DNA of 24,042 nucleotides from an uncultured Caulobacteraceae bacterium (GTDB taxonomy: Bacteria; Pseudomonadota; Alphaproteobacteria; Caulobacterales; TH1-2). Below are positions 14,989 through 22,876 of this stretch, piece after piece. Both the position numbers and the translations under genes were made by a program. The stretch covers positions 1-24,042 of the forward strand of contig CALBST010000136.1 of the NCBI GenBank assembly GCA_937967425.1, written 5' to 3'. The first letter of the stretch is position 1. Each line of letters starts with the position of its first letter. The notes under the pieces were generated by a model that had not been told where the DNA came from, did no database searches, and worked only from the letters and a program-made list of their open reading frames with translations.

Positions 14989-15134
14989 TCCCCCAGACTG
15001 GCCCTGATGCCCGAACCGTGCTCGGGGCCGCAACCAAAACTTTCGTGAACGTCATGCAGTTCCCGAAAGCTGCGTGCAATGCCATGCACCACGGGATAGA
15101 ACAGCTGGAATCTCAGCTTTTTCAGGACGATCCG

Positions 15135-15383
15135 ATGGCCATGACGGCTGCCGCTCTCGAGGCGCTCCTGCGCGAAGCCCTCCCCGACGCCGACATCGAA
15201 ATCCAGGATCTGGCCGGCGACGGCGACCACTATAAGGCGACCATCCGGTCAGCCGCCTTCGCCGGCAAAACCCGCGTCGCCCAGCACCAGATGGTTTACG
15301 CCGCCCTCAAGGGCCGGATGGGCGGCGAGCTTCACGCGCTGGCGCTGGACACCGGACCAAAAGCAGCAGCCGATGAGCGGTAG
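15135..15383 (+). CDS. bolA: BolA family protein
   Basis: An 82-residue BolA-like protein, the small class II-KH-like fold that binds a shared [2Fe-2S] cluster with monothiol glutaredoxins. Seen: ALEALLREALPDADIEIQDL at the N-terminus and the helix with KTRVAQHQMVYAALKGRMG, whose His is the cluster-ligand position in BolA proteins, then ELHALALDT. The ATG at 15135 stands seven bases after AGGA; a second ATG two codons later is possible. It is followed after 60 bases by grxD. BolA-Grx pairs are known to adjust iron-responsive regulation and Fe-S trafficking. Confidence 0.93.
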   Translation: MAMTAAALEALLREALPDADIEIQDLAGDGDHYKATIRSAAFAGKTRVAQHQMVYAALKGRMGGELHALALDTGPKAAADER

Positions 15384-15443
15384 GCGATAGTCTGCTTCCA
15401 ACTGCCCATTGCCTACTGCCTGCAGCCCTCTTACTTCCGCCCT

Positions 15444-15773
<330 letters not shown>

Positions 15774-15785
15774 GCCGCGACCGCA

Positions 15786-15810
15786 GGCGTCCCGCCCGCA
15801 TGCCGACGCC
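15786..15810. terminator. Possible stem between grxD and the S9 peptidase gene
   Basis: GGCGTC and GACGCC arms with a 13-base loop lie in the gap between the two convergent stops. Short stem and no T-run, so termination is only suggested by position. Confidence 0.2.
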
Positions 15811-15830
15811 CAACAAGCCGAAACGCCGCG

Positions 15831-17816
15831 TCACTCTCCGCCGATATGCTGACCGAGGAACGTATTCATTTCCTCAAGCACGGTGCGCTGCTGGTGCGTC
15901 CACCACCCGTTCCACGGGTGATAAACATTTCCTTGGATCTCAACGTAGCGCACTGGCCTTCCCGCGCGCTCAAGAGCGTCACGCATACGCTCTGATTGAG
16001 CAGGAAGCGTCGTCTCGTCCTTTTCGCCGTGGATCAGCAAGATCGGAATATTGATCCGCTCGACTTGGCGGCGCGGCGACGCCGCGATCAACTGCTCGCG
16101 GTTGTCGTTTGGATCGCCAATTGTCTCCTGCACCCATGCGTAAAGGGCGGAGCGCCGGCCTGCGTCGGCGCGCTCGGTCTCGATCAATTCCGGCAAGTCC
16201 GACAATCCCGCGATCGAGATCGCGCACTTGTAAAGATCGGGGGTCAACGCCGCCCCCGCCAGCGCCGCGTAGCCGCCATAGGAAATGCCCGCGATGCAGA
16301 TACGATCGCGATTGGCGACACCCGTCGCGATCAGATGCTGGACGCCATCGGTGATATCGTTCTGCATCACGCCGCCCCATTCCCGATAGCCCGCCTGCGC
16401 GAAGGATCGTCCTGATCCTTCCGAGCCACGGAAGTTGGGTTGGAAGACGGCGTATCCCTGGTTCACGAGGAACTGGACGAGAAAATCATATCCGTAACTG
16501 TCGCGCGCTTGAGGGCCGCCATGCGGAAGGACCACCGTCGGGTGCGGGCCGGCGGCGCCATTCGGCGTCGTCAGATACCCCCAAAGCGCAATTCCATCCC
16601 GCGAGGTGTAATCGACGGTTCTCGTGTCGGCGAGCGCTGCGCGCGGCAAGTTTGGATAGGCTTGCCCCACCGCACTGATCTGCGCGCCGGCGACATCGTA
16701 GACGTAGTAGGTGGGCGGTACGGTCGGCCCGTTAGCGGTCACAAGCCAATACTGACCGTCCGCCGAGCTGCCTTCAAAGCGGAAATCAGCGCGATTCTCG
16801 AAATAGGCGGCCAGACCATTGAAGTGCCGCTGCATCGTTGGATCTGTCGCGCGGCACTCCACACGCCGGGTTTCCGCGCACGAGACGAGAAGCGAATTGT
16901 CCTGCGAATTCACCCAAGCCACCGCGGCGTCCGCATTTGGGTGCGAGTAGATCGGCGCGCCTAAGTCGCCGGTGCTCGTGTCGTACAAATAGATTGCTTG
17001 GTATTCCTGGCCCTCCGGGCGCGCAGCGACATAGACCTGGTTCGGCCCCGGCCCCGCCGCGATTGGTTCGAAGTCGCGGTTTTGAGAACGTTCACCGCGC
17101 CGCACTTCGCGCGCAACAGTCCAGCCGCCGCCGCTGGCGGGACGGCGATAGTAGCGATAGCCCGAATTGTACGGGAGCGCGTCGAGCCGCATGATTGCCC
17201 GTCCCTGGCGGTTCACCAGCATGCCGCTCGTTTGCCAGGCCGCATCTTCGACGGCCGACGTGCGGCCTGTGTTCACGTTGACACGATAGAGCGTAAAGCC
17301 CGCCTGTCCCCATGTGCCCATCAACACATTGTCCGGATCGCCGCGCAACGGATCAATCAAACGCACCGAAAGCGTATCGATCGCCAGCCGGTTGTTCTCG
17401 AACAATTGCGTGAGGTTGCTGCCGTCGCGATTGGCGCCAAATATCCGCACGACATCGATTTCGCCCTCGTTCGAACGCTGTCGTGAGCCGGTGCCCGAGG
17501 CAAATTGCGTAATGCGCTGGCGCACCCAGAACAGCAACCGGTTGTCATTCTTCCAAGCCACGCCATCGAGGAACAATGAGCGATCATAGCGCGCGACCTG
17601 GATGGCCTGCGCACGACGGGTTCGCCAATCGATCACAACCAGCGCCTCGCCGCCCTCGACGCCCTGGATCGCGGCGACGAAATTGCCATCCGGTGAAATG
17701 GCGGCGGCGCGCATCGAAGCGGCCTGTGTGAAGTCAGCAGCCGTCAAACGCTGCGCGACCGCGGGCTGGGCCGTCCACAATGCAAAAGCCAAGACGGCGA
17801 AAAACCAGCGGATCAT
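15831..17816 (-). CDS. Secreted S9 family (prolyl oligopeptidase-type) serine peptidase
   Basis: A 661-residue protein with a Sec signal peptide (about residues 1-22, ending PAVAQ), an N-terminal beta-propeller-like region (about 30-390) and a C-terminal alpha/beta-hydrolase domain. The inferred catalytic triad is Ser512 in GISYGGY, Asp600 in HGEKDETT and His633 in NVYHPW. The oxyanion region VVLPHGGPQARDSYGYD also fits S9C/acylaminoacyl-peptidase relatives. Acts in the periplasm or outside the cell, cleaving peptides. I choose the ATG at 17814-17816, which follows GGGGGAA and starts exactly at the signal peptide; an upstream extension has neither. 89 bases downstream of the HtrA-like gene, same strand. 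Confidence 0.93.
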   Translation of the reverse strand: MIRWFFAVLAFALWTAQPAVAQRLTAADFTQAASMRAAAISPDGNFVAAIQGVEGGEALVVIDWRTRRAQAIQVARYDRSLFLDGVAWKNDNRLLFWVRQRITQFASGTGSRQRSNEGEIDVVRIFGANRDGSNLTQLFENNRLAIDTLSVRLIDPLRGDPDNVLMGTWGQAGFTLYRVNVNTGRTSAVEDAAWQTSGMLVNRQGRAIMRLDALPYNSGYRYYRRPASGGGWTVAREVRRGERSQNRDFEPIAAGPGPNQVYVAARPEGQEYQAIYLYDTSTGDLGAPIYSHPNADAAVAWVNSQDNSLLVSCAETRRVECRATDPTMQRHFNGLAAYFENRADFRFEGSSADGQYWLVTANGPTVPPTYYVYDVAGAQISAVGQAYPNLPRAALADTRTVDYTSRDGIALWGYLTTPNGAAGPHPTVVLPHGGPQARDSYGYDFLVQFLVNQGYAVFQPNFRGSEGSGRSFAQAGYREWGGVMQNDITDGVQHLIATGVANRDRICIAGISYGGYAALAGAALTPDLYKCAISIAGLSDLPELIETERADAGRRSALYAWVQETIGDPNDNREQLIAASPRRQVERINIPILLIHGEKDETTLPAQSERMRDALERAGRPVRYVEIQGNVYHPWNGWWTHQQRTVLEEMNTFLGQHIGGE

Positions 17817-17905
17817 CGCTTCCCCCAAAATCGCGAGACACGTTCTGCCCCTGGGAAGCACGCCTGGCTAGACGCGTAAAGCTCTCACCGCATGTGGCTG
17901 CCGGT

Positions 17906-18889
17906 TCAGGCTGCTCTTGGCTCCGGACGCGCGGTGACCGCGAGCTTCAATTTGGTTCGCGCGCCACGGCGCAGCACATCAAGTTCCACAGTCCGGCCAA
18001 TGCGTTCGCGCGTGAGCAGTTTGTGGATCGCATCCACCGAAGGCGTCAGTTCCCCATCAAGCCTGAGGATCACGTCGCCTTCATCGAGACCCGCCGCCTC
18101 GCCCGGCCCGCCGGCGGCCACCGCCACAACCAGCACGCCGCTCTCCGATGAGAGCCCGAGCCTACGCACCAGCGCACGCGACAATTCCTGCGTTTGGCCG
18201 CCAATCCCGATCCACCCCCGCGCCACGCGCCCATCACGCATCAGCTCCGGGATGATGAGCTTCGCCGTGCTGCTGGGGACTGCAAAGCAGAGCCCCTGCG
18301 CGCCGCCGATGATCGCCGTGTTGATGCCGACAACCGCGCCATTCGCATCGATCAGTGCGCCGCCTGAATTGCCCGGATTGAGCGCGGCGTCGGTTTGAAT
18401 CACATCTTCGATCAGCCGCCCGCTTTCGCCGCGCAACGTCCGCCGCAGCGCCGAAACCACGCCAACCGTAACCGTCGCCTGCAACCCAAGCGGATTGCCC
18501 ATCGCGATCGCCAACTCGCCGACTCTCAATTTGCTCGAGTCGCCAAGCTCCGCGGCCTGATGGCCTTTGCCGTTGAGCCGCAGCAGGGCGAGATCCGTAT
18601 CGGGGTCCGTGCCGATGACCTCCGCCGATGCGACGCTGCCGTCATGCAGCACGCCCTCGATCGAACCGGCGCCGCGGACAACGTGGTTGTTCGTTAGGGC
18701 ATAGCCGTCGGGCGAGATAATCACCCCCGAACCGGCGCCGTCATAGAGGCCGCGTTGCCGGCTGGTGCGCCGGATGCCGATGACGGCCGGCCCGATCTGT
18801 TCGACCACCCGAATGACTGTTTCCGAAAAGCTGTCCCGCGGGCCGCGACGCTCGGGCGCCGAGACAAAAGTGTTTTTGCGACCAAACAT
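17906..18889 (-). CDS. HtrA/Deg-like S1C serine protease with PDZ domain, no export signal
   Basis: A 327-residue trypsin-like protease: protease domain about residues 25-215 with triad His69 (TNNHVV), Asp99 (DPDTDLALLRL) and Ser175 (NPGNSGGAL), then one PDZ domain (about 230-315; ARGWIGIGGQ, GPGEAAGLDEGDVILRLDG). HtrA proteases degrade or sense misfolded proteins. The N-terminus (MFGRKNTFVSAPERRGPRD) has no signal peptide or membrane helix, unlike DegP/DegS, so a cytoplasmic place is implied unless the start is wrong. The ATG at 18887-18889 is preferred; the only upstream in-frame option is a TTG three codons earlier. Divergent from the DUF502 gene with 78 bases between. Confidence 0.9.
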   Translation of the reverse strand: MFGRKNTFVSAPERRGPRDSFSETVIRVVEQIGPAVIGIRRTSRQRGLYDGAGSGVIISPDGYALTNNHVVRGAGSIEGVLHDGSVASAEVIGTDPDTDLALLRLNGKGHQAAELGDSSKLRVGELAIAMGNPLGLQATVTVGVVSALRRTLRGESGRLIEDVIQTDAALNPGNSGGALIDANGAVVGINTAIIGGAQGLCFAVPSSTAKLIIPELMRDGRVARGWIGIGGQTQELSRALVRRLGLSSESGVLVVAVAAGGPGEAAGLDEGDVILRLDGELTPSVDAIHKLLTRERIGRTVELDVLRRGARTKLKLAVTARPEPRAA

Positions 18890-18967
18890 GCAGCGCAAGG
18901 TAAGAGCACGCAGTTCCCGCCGCTAGTCCCGCTAGCTCCGGCCGCGCGCTTATCCTACATCGGCGCC

Positions 18968-19612
18968 ATGGCTCCTTCCCCCTCCGCGCCACACTTCAAC
19001 CTGCTCGCCTGGCTCCGCAATTCCTTCCTCGCCGGCGTGGCTTTGGTTTTGCCGTTTATCGTCACGGCCTGGCTGATCTGGCTGGTCGTCACCTTTATCG
19101 ACACGCGCGTCGAACCCCTCGTCCCAAGGGGGTTTGAAATTCTGACAAGCTTCCCCGGCGGCGGTTTGCTGCTTGCGGTGGCGGCGCTCACGCTCATCGG
19201 CGCCCTCGCCGGCAATCTCGTCGGCCGCTGGATCGTGAACACCGCCGATAGGGGCATCGCCAACCTGCCGCTCGTACGCACCATCTATGGCGGCGCGAAA
19301 CAGGTCTTCAAACAAGTCGCCGCGCCGGAGCGCACCTCGTTCAAGCAGGCGGTGCTGGTCGAATTCCCGCAGCCTGGCTCATACGCGATCGGCTTCATCA
19401 CCAACGAGAACACCGCCGAAGTCATCCAAGACATCGGGGCCAGCGATCTCGTCGCCGTCTATGTGCCGCAAGCGCCGATCCCCACCTCTGGCTTCCTGCT
19501 CTACCTGCCGCGCAACACGCTGCGGCCTCTCTCCATCCCGCCGGACGAAGCCCTGAAGCGCGTCATCTCGCTCGGCATCATCCGCAAGGAAGACGACATC
19601 AGCGCTAAATGA
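18968..19612 (+). CDS. DUF502 family membrane protein
   Basis: A 214-residue protein of the DUF502 family, function unknown. It has two membrane helices (about residues 17-42 and 61-84). The conserved family blocks are LPFIVTAWLIW, GRWIVNTADRGIANLPLVRT, IYGGAKQVFKQV and PTSGFLLYLPRN. Length is normal for the family. The ATG at 18968 begins the conserved region; an in-frame extension further upstream runs into the HtrA-like gene on the other strand and is not credible. Its 3' end overlaps the PPK2 gene on the opposite strand by eight bases. Confidence 0.92.
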   Translation: MAPSPSAPHFNLLAWLRNSFLAGVALVLPFIVTAWLIWLVVTFIDTRVEPLVPRGFEILTSFPGGGLLLAVAALTLIGALAGNLVGRWIVNTADRGIANLPLVRTIYGGAKQVFKQVAAPERTSFKQAVLVEFPQPGSYAIGFITNENTAEVIQDIGASDLVAVYVPQAPIPTSGFLLYLPRNTLRPLSIPPDEALKRVISLGIIRKEDDISAK

Positions 19613-20429
19613 TCTTGAAGTCCGACGGCTTCCAGTCCGGCTTCGGATACGCCGGCGCCATGTCCTCCAGCGTTTTGCGCACGACCGCTGAGATGATCGC
19701 GTTACGCTGCCATTTGCGATCGGCCGGCACCACGCGCCACGGCGCATGCTCCGTCGAGCAGCGGTCGAGCGCGGCCTCGTAAGCGGCCTGAAAATCATCC
19801 CAGAGCTTGCGATCCTCGAGATCGCCAGGGTTGAACTTCCAGTTCTTGTCGCGATCATCCAGCCGCGCCTGCAATCGTTCGCGCTGCTCGTCCTTTGAAA
19901 TGTTGAGCATGAACTTGAGCACCGTCGTGCCATTGGCGGTCAAGTGCTGTTCGAACGCGTTGATCTGCTCGTAACGCTTCTCGATGACCGCGCGCGGCGC
20001 CAGCGCGCGCACTTTCACCACCAGCACGTCTTCGTAGTGCGAACGATTGAACACGCCGATGACGCCCTTCTTCGGCGCCGCCTTGTGAATGCGCCAGAGA
20101 AAATCGTGCGCCAGCTCTTCCTCGCTCGGACGCCCGAACGGCGTCACGCAAACGCCGAGCGGTCCGCAACGGTTAAAGACGCCGCGCACCGTCCCGTCCT
20201 TTCCGGAAGTGTCGATGCCTTGCAAAACCACCAAAAGCGAACGCGCGCCTTCGGCCCACAGCGCATCCTGTAGCGCATCGATGGCCTTCGCGTTGTCCTT
20301 CGTCGCCTCTTCAGCCGCCGCCTTGTCCGGAAAGAGATCGTCCGCGGTGGTCGCGCGATTGGCCAGATCCGCCTTCGTGCCCGGCGCCACAAGCACCGCT
20401 TGATCGATCAGTTTCGTGAGTTTCACCAT
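19605..20429 (-). CDS. ppk2: Polyphosphate kinase 2 family protein (PPK2, polyphosphate:nucleotide phosphotransferase type)
   Basis: A 274-residue single-domain PPK2. PPK2 enzymes transfer phosphate between polyphosphate and nucleotides. Seen: Walker A GIDTSGKDGT (residues 71-80, Lys77), Walker B-like GVFNRSHYEDVLV (about 125-137), EEELAHDFLWRIHKAAPK between them, and lid region RLDDRDKNWKFNPGDLEDR. The D-T-S-G-K-D-G-T form and the HDFLWR block point to the short polyphosphate:nucleotide phosphotransferase group (class III-like); substrate preference cannot be read directly. Start at ATG 20427-20429; an upstream TTG in frame would add 12 residues. No obvious Shine-Dalgarno. Monocistronic in appearance; the upstream gene on the same strand is a pseudogene. 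Confidence 0.92.
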   Translation of the reverse strand: MVKLTKLIDQAVLVAPGTKADLANRATTADDLFPDKAAAEEATKDNAKAIDALQDALWAEGARSLLVVLQGIDTSGKDGTVRGVFNRCGPLGVCVTPFGRPSEEELAHDFLWRIHKAAPKKGVIGVFNRSHYEDVLVVKVRALAPRAVIEKRYEQINAFEQHLTANGTTVLKFMLNISKDEQRERLQARLDDRDKNWKFNPGDLEDRKLWDDFQAAYEAALDRCSTEHAPWRVVPADRKWQRNAIISAVVRKTLEDMAPAYPKPDWKPSDFKII

Positions 20430-20489
20430 GACCAATTCGGTAGGGCGAAATCGGGAAATCGCCAAATCGCCAATCGAATGAGGCGAGTT

Positions 20490-20858
20490 CTACTTTGCCT
20501 GCAGCGAACGAATGAGCCCACGCAGCATTTTGCCGACGGTGTCACTGGCGGCGAGGACCTCCACCATGTCGTCACCACGATCGAGCACACGCTGCGCAAG
20601 CAAAGCGTGGGTCTCCAACTCCTTGCAGGAGCCCTGAGCGATCCGAAGAAACTGAATATACGCCCCGGTGCTCTCGCGGCCCCAACCCTCGGCTATGTTT
20701 GCTGGGATGGAAGCGGCCGCGCGGCGAATTTGCGCGGTCAGCCCGAACAGCTCATCGCGTGGAAAGTCGCGTGTCTGGCGATAGCAAAGCTCTGCTAGCG
20801 CCAGAGCTTCCTGCTAGACGCGCAGATCACGGTAGGACTGGATTTCATGGTCCCCCAT
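20490..20858 (-). pseudogene. Four-helix-bundle protein (23S rRNA IVS / S23 type) interrupted by an in-frame TAG
   Basis: Translating the minus strand from the ATG at 20856-20858 gives a 122-codon frame that matches the four-helix-bundle S23/IVP family along its whole length. It starts SYRDLRV, then QTRDFPRDELFGLTAQIRRA, ASIPANIAEGWGRES, YIQFLRIAQGSCKELETHAL and ends VGKMLRGLIRSLQAK. Codon 15 is TAG (20814-20816), exactly where the family has Trp (…RDLRVWQ…), so one G-to-A change from TGG explains it. There is no other stop or frameshift. No ATG, GTG or TTG occurs soon after the stop, so a restart is unlikely. AGGA lies eight bases before the ATG. Function of the family is unknown; the gene is inactive unless TAG is read through or the base is an error. 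Confidence 0.85.
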
Positions 20859-20893
20859 GAAGCTCATCCTACCGCCAATCCCTCAGAATACGA

Positions 20894-20908
20894 GCGCCGA
20901 TTTGGCGC
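20894..20908. terminator. Small hairpin upstream of the pseudogene
   Basis: GCGCC and GGCGC (5-bp stem, GATTT loop), located between the rpsD terminator and the pseudogene start. It may be part of the transcript end of rpsD or just local structure. Confidence 0.22.
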
Positions 20909-20934
20909 CCCCGAATTTCAGACTGACAAATGAA

Positions 20935-20961
20935 GGGGCCGGCGCTCTGCGCACCGGCCCC
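20935..20961 (-). terminator. Strong GC-rich hairpin downstream of rpsD
   Basis: Perfect 8-bp arms GGGGCCGG and CCGGCCCC with a short inner loop that can add three more pairs, about 45 bases after the rpsD stop. On the rpsD transcript it is followed by the weakly T-rich TTCATTTG. This is the best intrinsic-terminator candidate in the window. Confidence 0.6.
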
Positions 20962-21003
20962 CAATTTCCGATCTGGCGATCTCGCGACTGCCGACTTCCC
21001 GCC

Positions 21004-21621
21004 TTACGACGCGTAGTATTCGACGACGAGGTTCGGTTCCATTTGCACCGGATACGGCACGTCGGAGAGCTGCGGGATGCGCTGGAAGCGCGCCGTCATG
21101 CCCTTGGGATCGACCTCGATATATTCCGGCGTGTCACGCTCTTGGCTCGCCAGAGCTTCGAGCACGATCGCCATCGACTTCGCGCGATCGCGCACTTCGA
21201 TCACGTCGCCGACCTTCACCAGGTAAGACGGAATGGTGACGCGCTTGCCGTTCACCTTCACGTGGCCGTGGTTCACGAATTGGCGCGACGAGAACACCGT
21301 CGGCGCAAACTTGGCGCGATACACCACCGCGTCCAAGCGGCTCTCGAGCAGACCGATGAGGTTTTCCGCCGTGTTGCCCTTCCGGCGCGCGGCTTCTTCA
21401 TAGGTCTTGCGGAACTGCTTTTCGGTGATGTTGCCGTAGTAGAGGCGGAGCTTCTGCTTGGCGACCAATTGCAGGCCGTAGTCAGACGTCTTGCCCTTGC
21501 GGCGCTGGCCGTGTTGGCCCGGGCCGTACTGGCGCTTGTTGACTGGAGATTTCGGACGGCCCCAGAGGTTCTGGCCGAAACGGCGGTCCGATTTGTACTT
21601 AGCTTCAATACGCTTCGTCAT
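21004..21621 (-). CDS. rpsD: 30S ribosomal protein S4
   Basis: A 205-residue S4, a primary 16S rRNA-binding protein that nucleates 30S assembly. The N-terminus [20 protein letters not shown] and the [20 protein letters not shown] block are the alphaproteobacterial, zinc-free form (no Cys cluster). [20 protein letters not shown], then [20 protein letters not shown], is the S4 RNA-binding fold. Start ATG at 21619-21621. It stands alone here, not in the alpha operon with rpoA as in E. coli, which is normal for alphaproteobacteria. Followed by a strong hairpin at 20935-20961. Confidence 0.98.
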   Translation of the reverse strand: MTKRIEAKYKSDRRFGQNLWGRPKSPVNKRQYGPGQHGQRRKGKTSDYGLQLVAKQKLRLYYGNITEKQFRKTYEEAARRKGNTAENLIGLLESRLDAVVYRAKFAPTVFSSRQFVNHGHVKVNGKRVTIPSYLVKVGDVIEVRDRAKSMAIVLEALASQERDTPEYIEVDPKGMTARFQRIPQLSDVPYPVQMEPNLVVEYYAS

Positions 21622-21905
21622 GCGCTACAGGCGCCTTCTTCCGTGACGGGGACCGGCGGCCTCAGAATGAAGCCGCGACTGCCCTGGCGGTGTGCCCGTC
21701 GCCCAGCATAAATCCGCGCCCGAAACGAGCCGGGACGGCGGAAAGCGGGGCTTTTGGTCGATCAGCCCCCCAAAGTCAACCTGAGGGCGGCTAGCCGGGC
21801 GGCGGGCCTGGGATCAAAATCCAAAACCGCGACCGCCGTCAGCGCAGCGCCCTTAACCAATCCTCAAGCCGCCGCGAGCACAGCCTTAAGCTGGAGGAAC
21901 GCGCC
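21622..21905. other. 284-base divergent region between rpsD and the tandem paralogues
   Basis: No convincing gene. It must hold the rpsD promoter (minus) and the promoter of the two tandem genes (plus). On the minus strand TTGACT (21779-21774) could be a -35 element, but no acceptable -10 follows at normal spacing. GC-rich inverted fragments near 21785-21805 (ggcggctagccgggcgg) are too irregular to name. Confidence 0.4.
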
Positions 21906-22385
21906 GTGCCGGTTGTGCTGCGCCACAACGAAACGCTCGAACTGAACATAGCCGAATACCACGGCGCGATCACGCTCGCCGAGCTTCAGGCGGTGGCCGA
22001 ATATCTCGCGGCCAATCGCTCCTTCCTGAAATGCGATTGCCTGAGCATCGTCTTTCCGGGCGCAACGTTCGAGAACATCGCCTTCGACGATCTCGACCGC
22101 ATCTTCGGGCGCTACCAAACACTCTACGCACCGCTCAATTTCCAGATCATCCGCCGCTCGGCCTGGCTCTGCTTCAGCAAAGCAGCGCAGGCGCACGTCG
22201 ACCATTGGAGCGGCAAGCGAGACGCGCGTGAAGCGATGTCGACGACGCTGCGCCAGTTCGCGACCTTCGAGGAAGCAGGCGATTGGCTGGTGCTGAGCGA
22301 AGCCGAAACCTTGGCGCTGCAAACCGGCGCCGGCTTCGACGAACTCGCCCGCTTCGATCAACCTACCCTTCGCGCGGCGCGATAG
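21906..22385 (+). CDS. Hypothetical protein, first of a tandem paralogous pair
   Basis: A 159-residue soluble protein of unknown function. It starts at GTG 21906 (VPVVLRHNETLEL), eight bases after GGAGG; no better ATG exists. The next gene encodes a paralogue of equal length with about 45% identity by hand count, ungapped over about 150 residues. Shared blocks: VLRHN, LEL, EYxGAI, RRSAWxC, HWxxKR, RQFxTFExAGxW and GxGF near the end. The alternating strand/helix pattern, with a late RQF-TFEEAGDWL helix, recalls SpoIIAA/STAS-like folds; that is a guess. The 11-base spacing to the next gene implies one transcript. Confidence 0.8.
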   Translation: MPVVLRHNETLELNIAEYHGAITLAELQAVAEYLAANRSFLKCDCLSIVFPGATFENIAFDDLDRIFGRYQTLYAPLNFQIIRRSAWLCFSKAAQAHVDHWSGKRDAREAMSTTLRQFATFEEAGDWLVLSEAETLALQTGAGFDELARFDQPTLRAAR

Positions 22386-22396
22386 GAGATCAATGC

Positions 22397-22876
22397 GTGC
22401 CGATCGTCCTTCGCCATAACGCCGGCCTCGAACTGAGCCGGGTCGAGTATACCGGCGCCATTCGCGCCCAAGACTTGCATGATCACGCCGCGTTCAATGC
22501 CGCGAACCCGATCTGGTTAGGCTTCGACTGCATCAGCGTTATTCACCAGGATGTCGAAGTCAGCGCTATCTCGCTGGCCGACCTCGATGCTGTTTTCAAA
22601 GCGCATCGAGAGCTGTTCGAGCCGCTCAATCTCATGTTCATGCGCCGCTCCGCCTGGGTGTGCGAAAGCGCGCCCGCTCAGCGCTTTCTCAGTCATTGGA
22701 TGACCAAGCGCAACGCTGAGAGGAACCGATGGGCCGATGTCCGTCAGTTCAATACGTTTGAGGCCGCAGGCGAGTGGATGCTGCTTAGCGCCGAAAACAC
22801 CGCGACGCTGAAATCCGGCGAAGGCTTCACCGAAATCGCCCACTTCGGCGCAGGGCCGCCAGCTCTCGTGCGCTAA
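22397..22876 (+). CDS. Hypothetical protein, second of a tandem paralogous pair
   Basis: A 159-residue paralogue of the preceding gene, also starting at GTG (22397-22399) and eight bases after AGGAG. The protein begins VPIVLRHNAGLELSR and keeps RRSAWVCESAPAQ, HWMTKR and RQFNTFEAAGEWMLLS. The variable stretch is the middle (about residues 38-75), which may be where the two differ in partner or ligand. An upstream in-frame extension lies inside the first gene and has no ribosome site, so I reject it. Its 3' end overlaps the serine hydrolase gene by four bases on the opposite strand. Function unknown. Confidence 0.8.
   Translation: MPIVLRHNAGLELSRVEYTGAIRAQDLHDHAAFNAANPIWLGFDCISVIHQDVEVSAISLADLDAVFKAHRELFEPLNLMFMRRSAWVCESAPAQRFLSHWMTKRNAERNRWADVRQFNTFEAAGEWMLLSAENTATLKSGEGFTEIAHFGAGPPALVR

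Larger units (their letters stand above)
14701..15134. other. 434-base divergent intergenic region between exbB and bolA
   Basis: No convincing gene. Open frames here have no ribosome site and no recognisable protein pattern. It holds a minus-strand promoter candidate (14922-14950), a perfect palindrome (14770-14781), a short inverted repeat (14965-14988) and a tandem CTGAATT pair (14722-14735). It must contain the divergent promoters for exbB and bolA. Confidence 0.6.

Noticed and set aside
14697..15230. 177-codon minus-strand frame covering the exbB-bolA gap
   Set aside because: No ribosome site or recognisable domain, and it overlaps the bolA start and the likely promoter region.
18721..18909. 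Separate small gene encoding a signal-like MLLPCAACLVAKTLL peptide
   Set aside because: It overlaps the HtrA-like gene in another frame and its remainder is low quality; kept only as a possible frameshift check under the protease finding.
20400..20798. Plus-strand 132-codon frame opposite the ppk2 start and the pseudogene
   Set aside because: The minus strand gives a far better family match (four-helix bundle); the plus-strand product is compositionally random.
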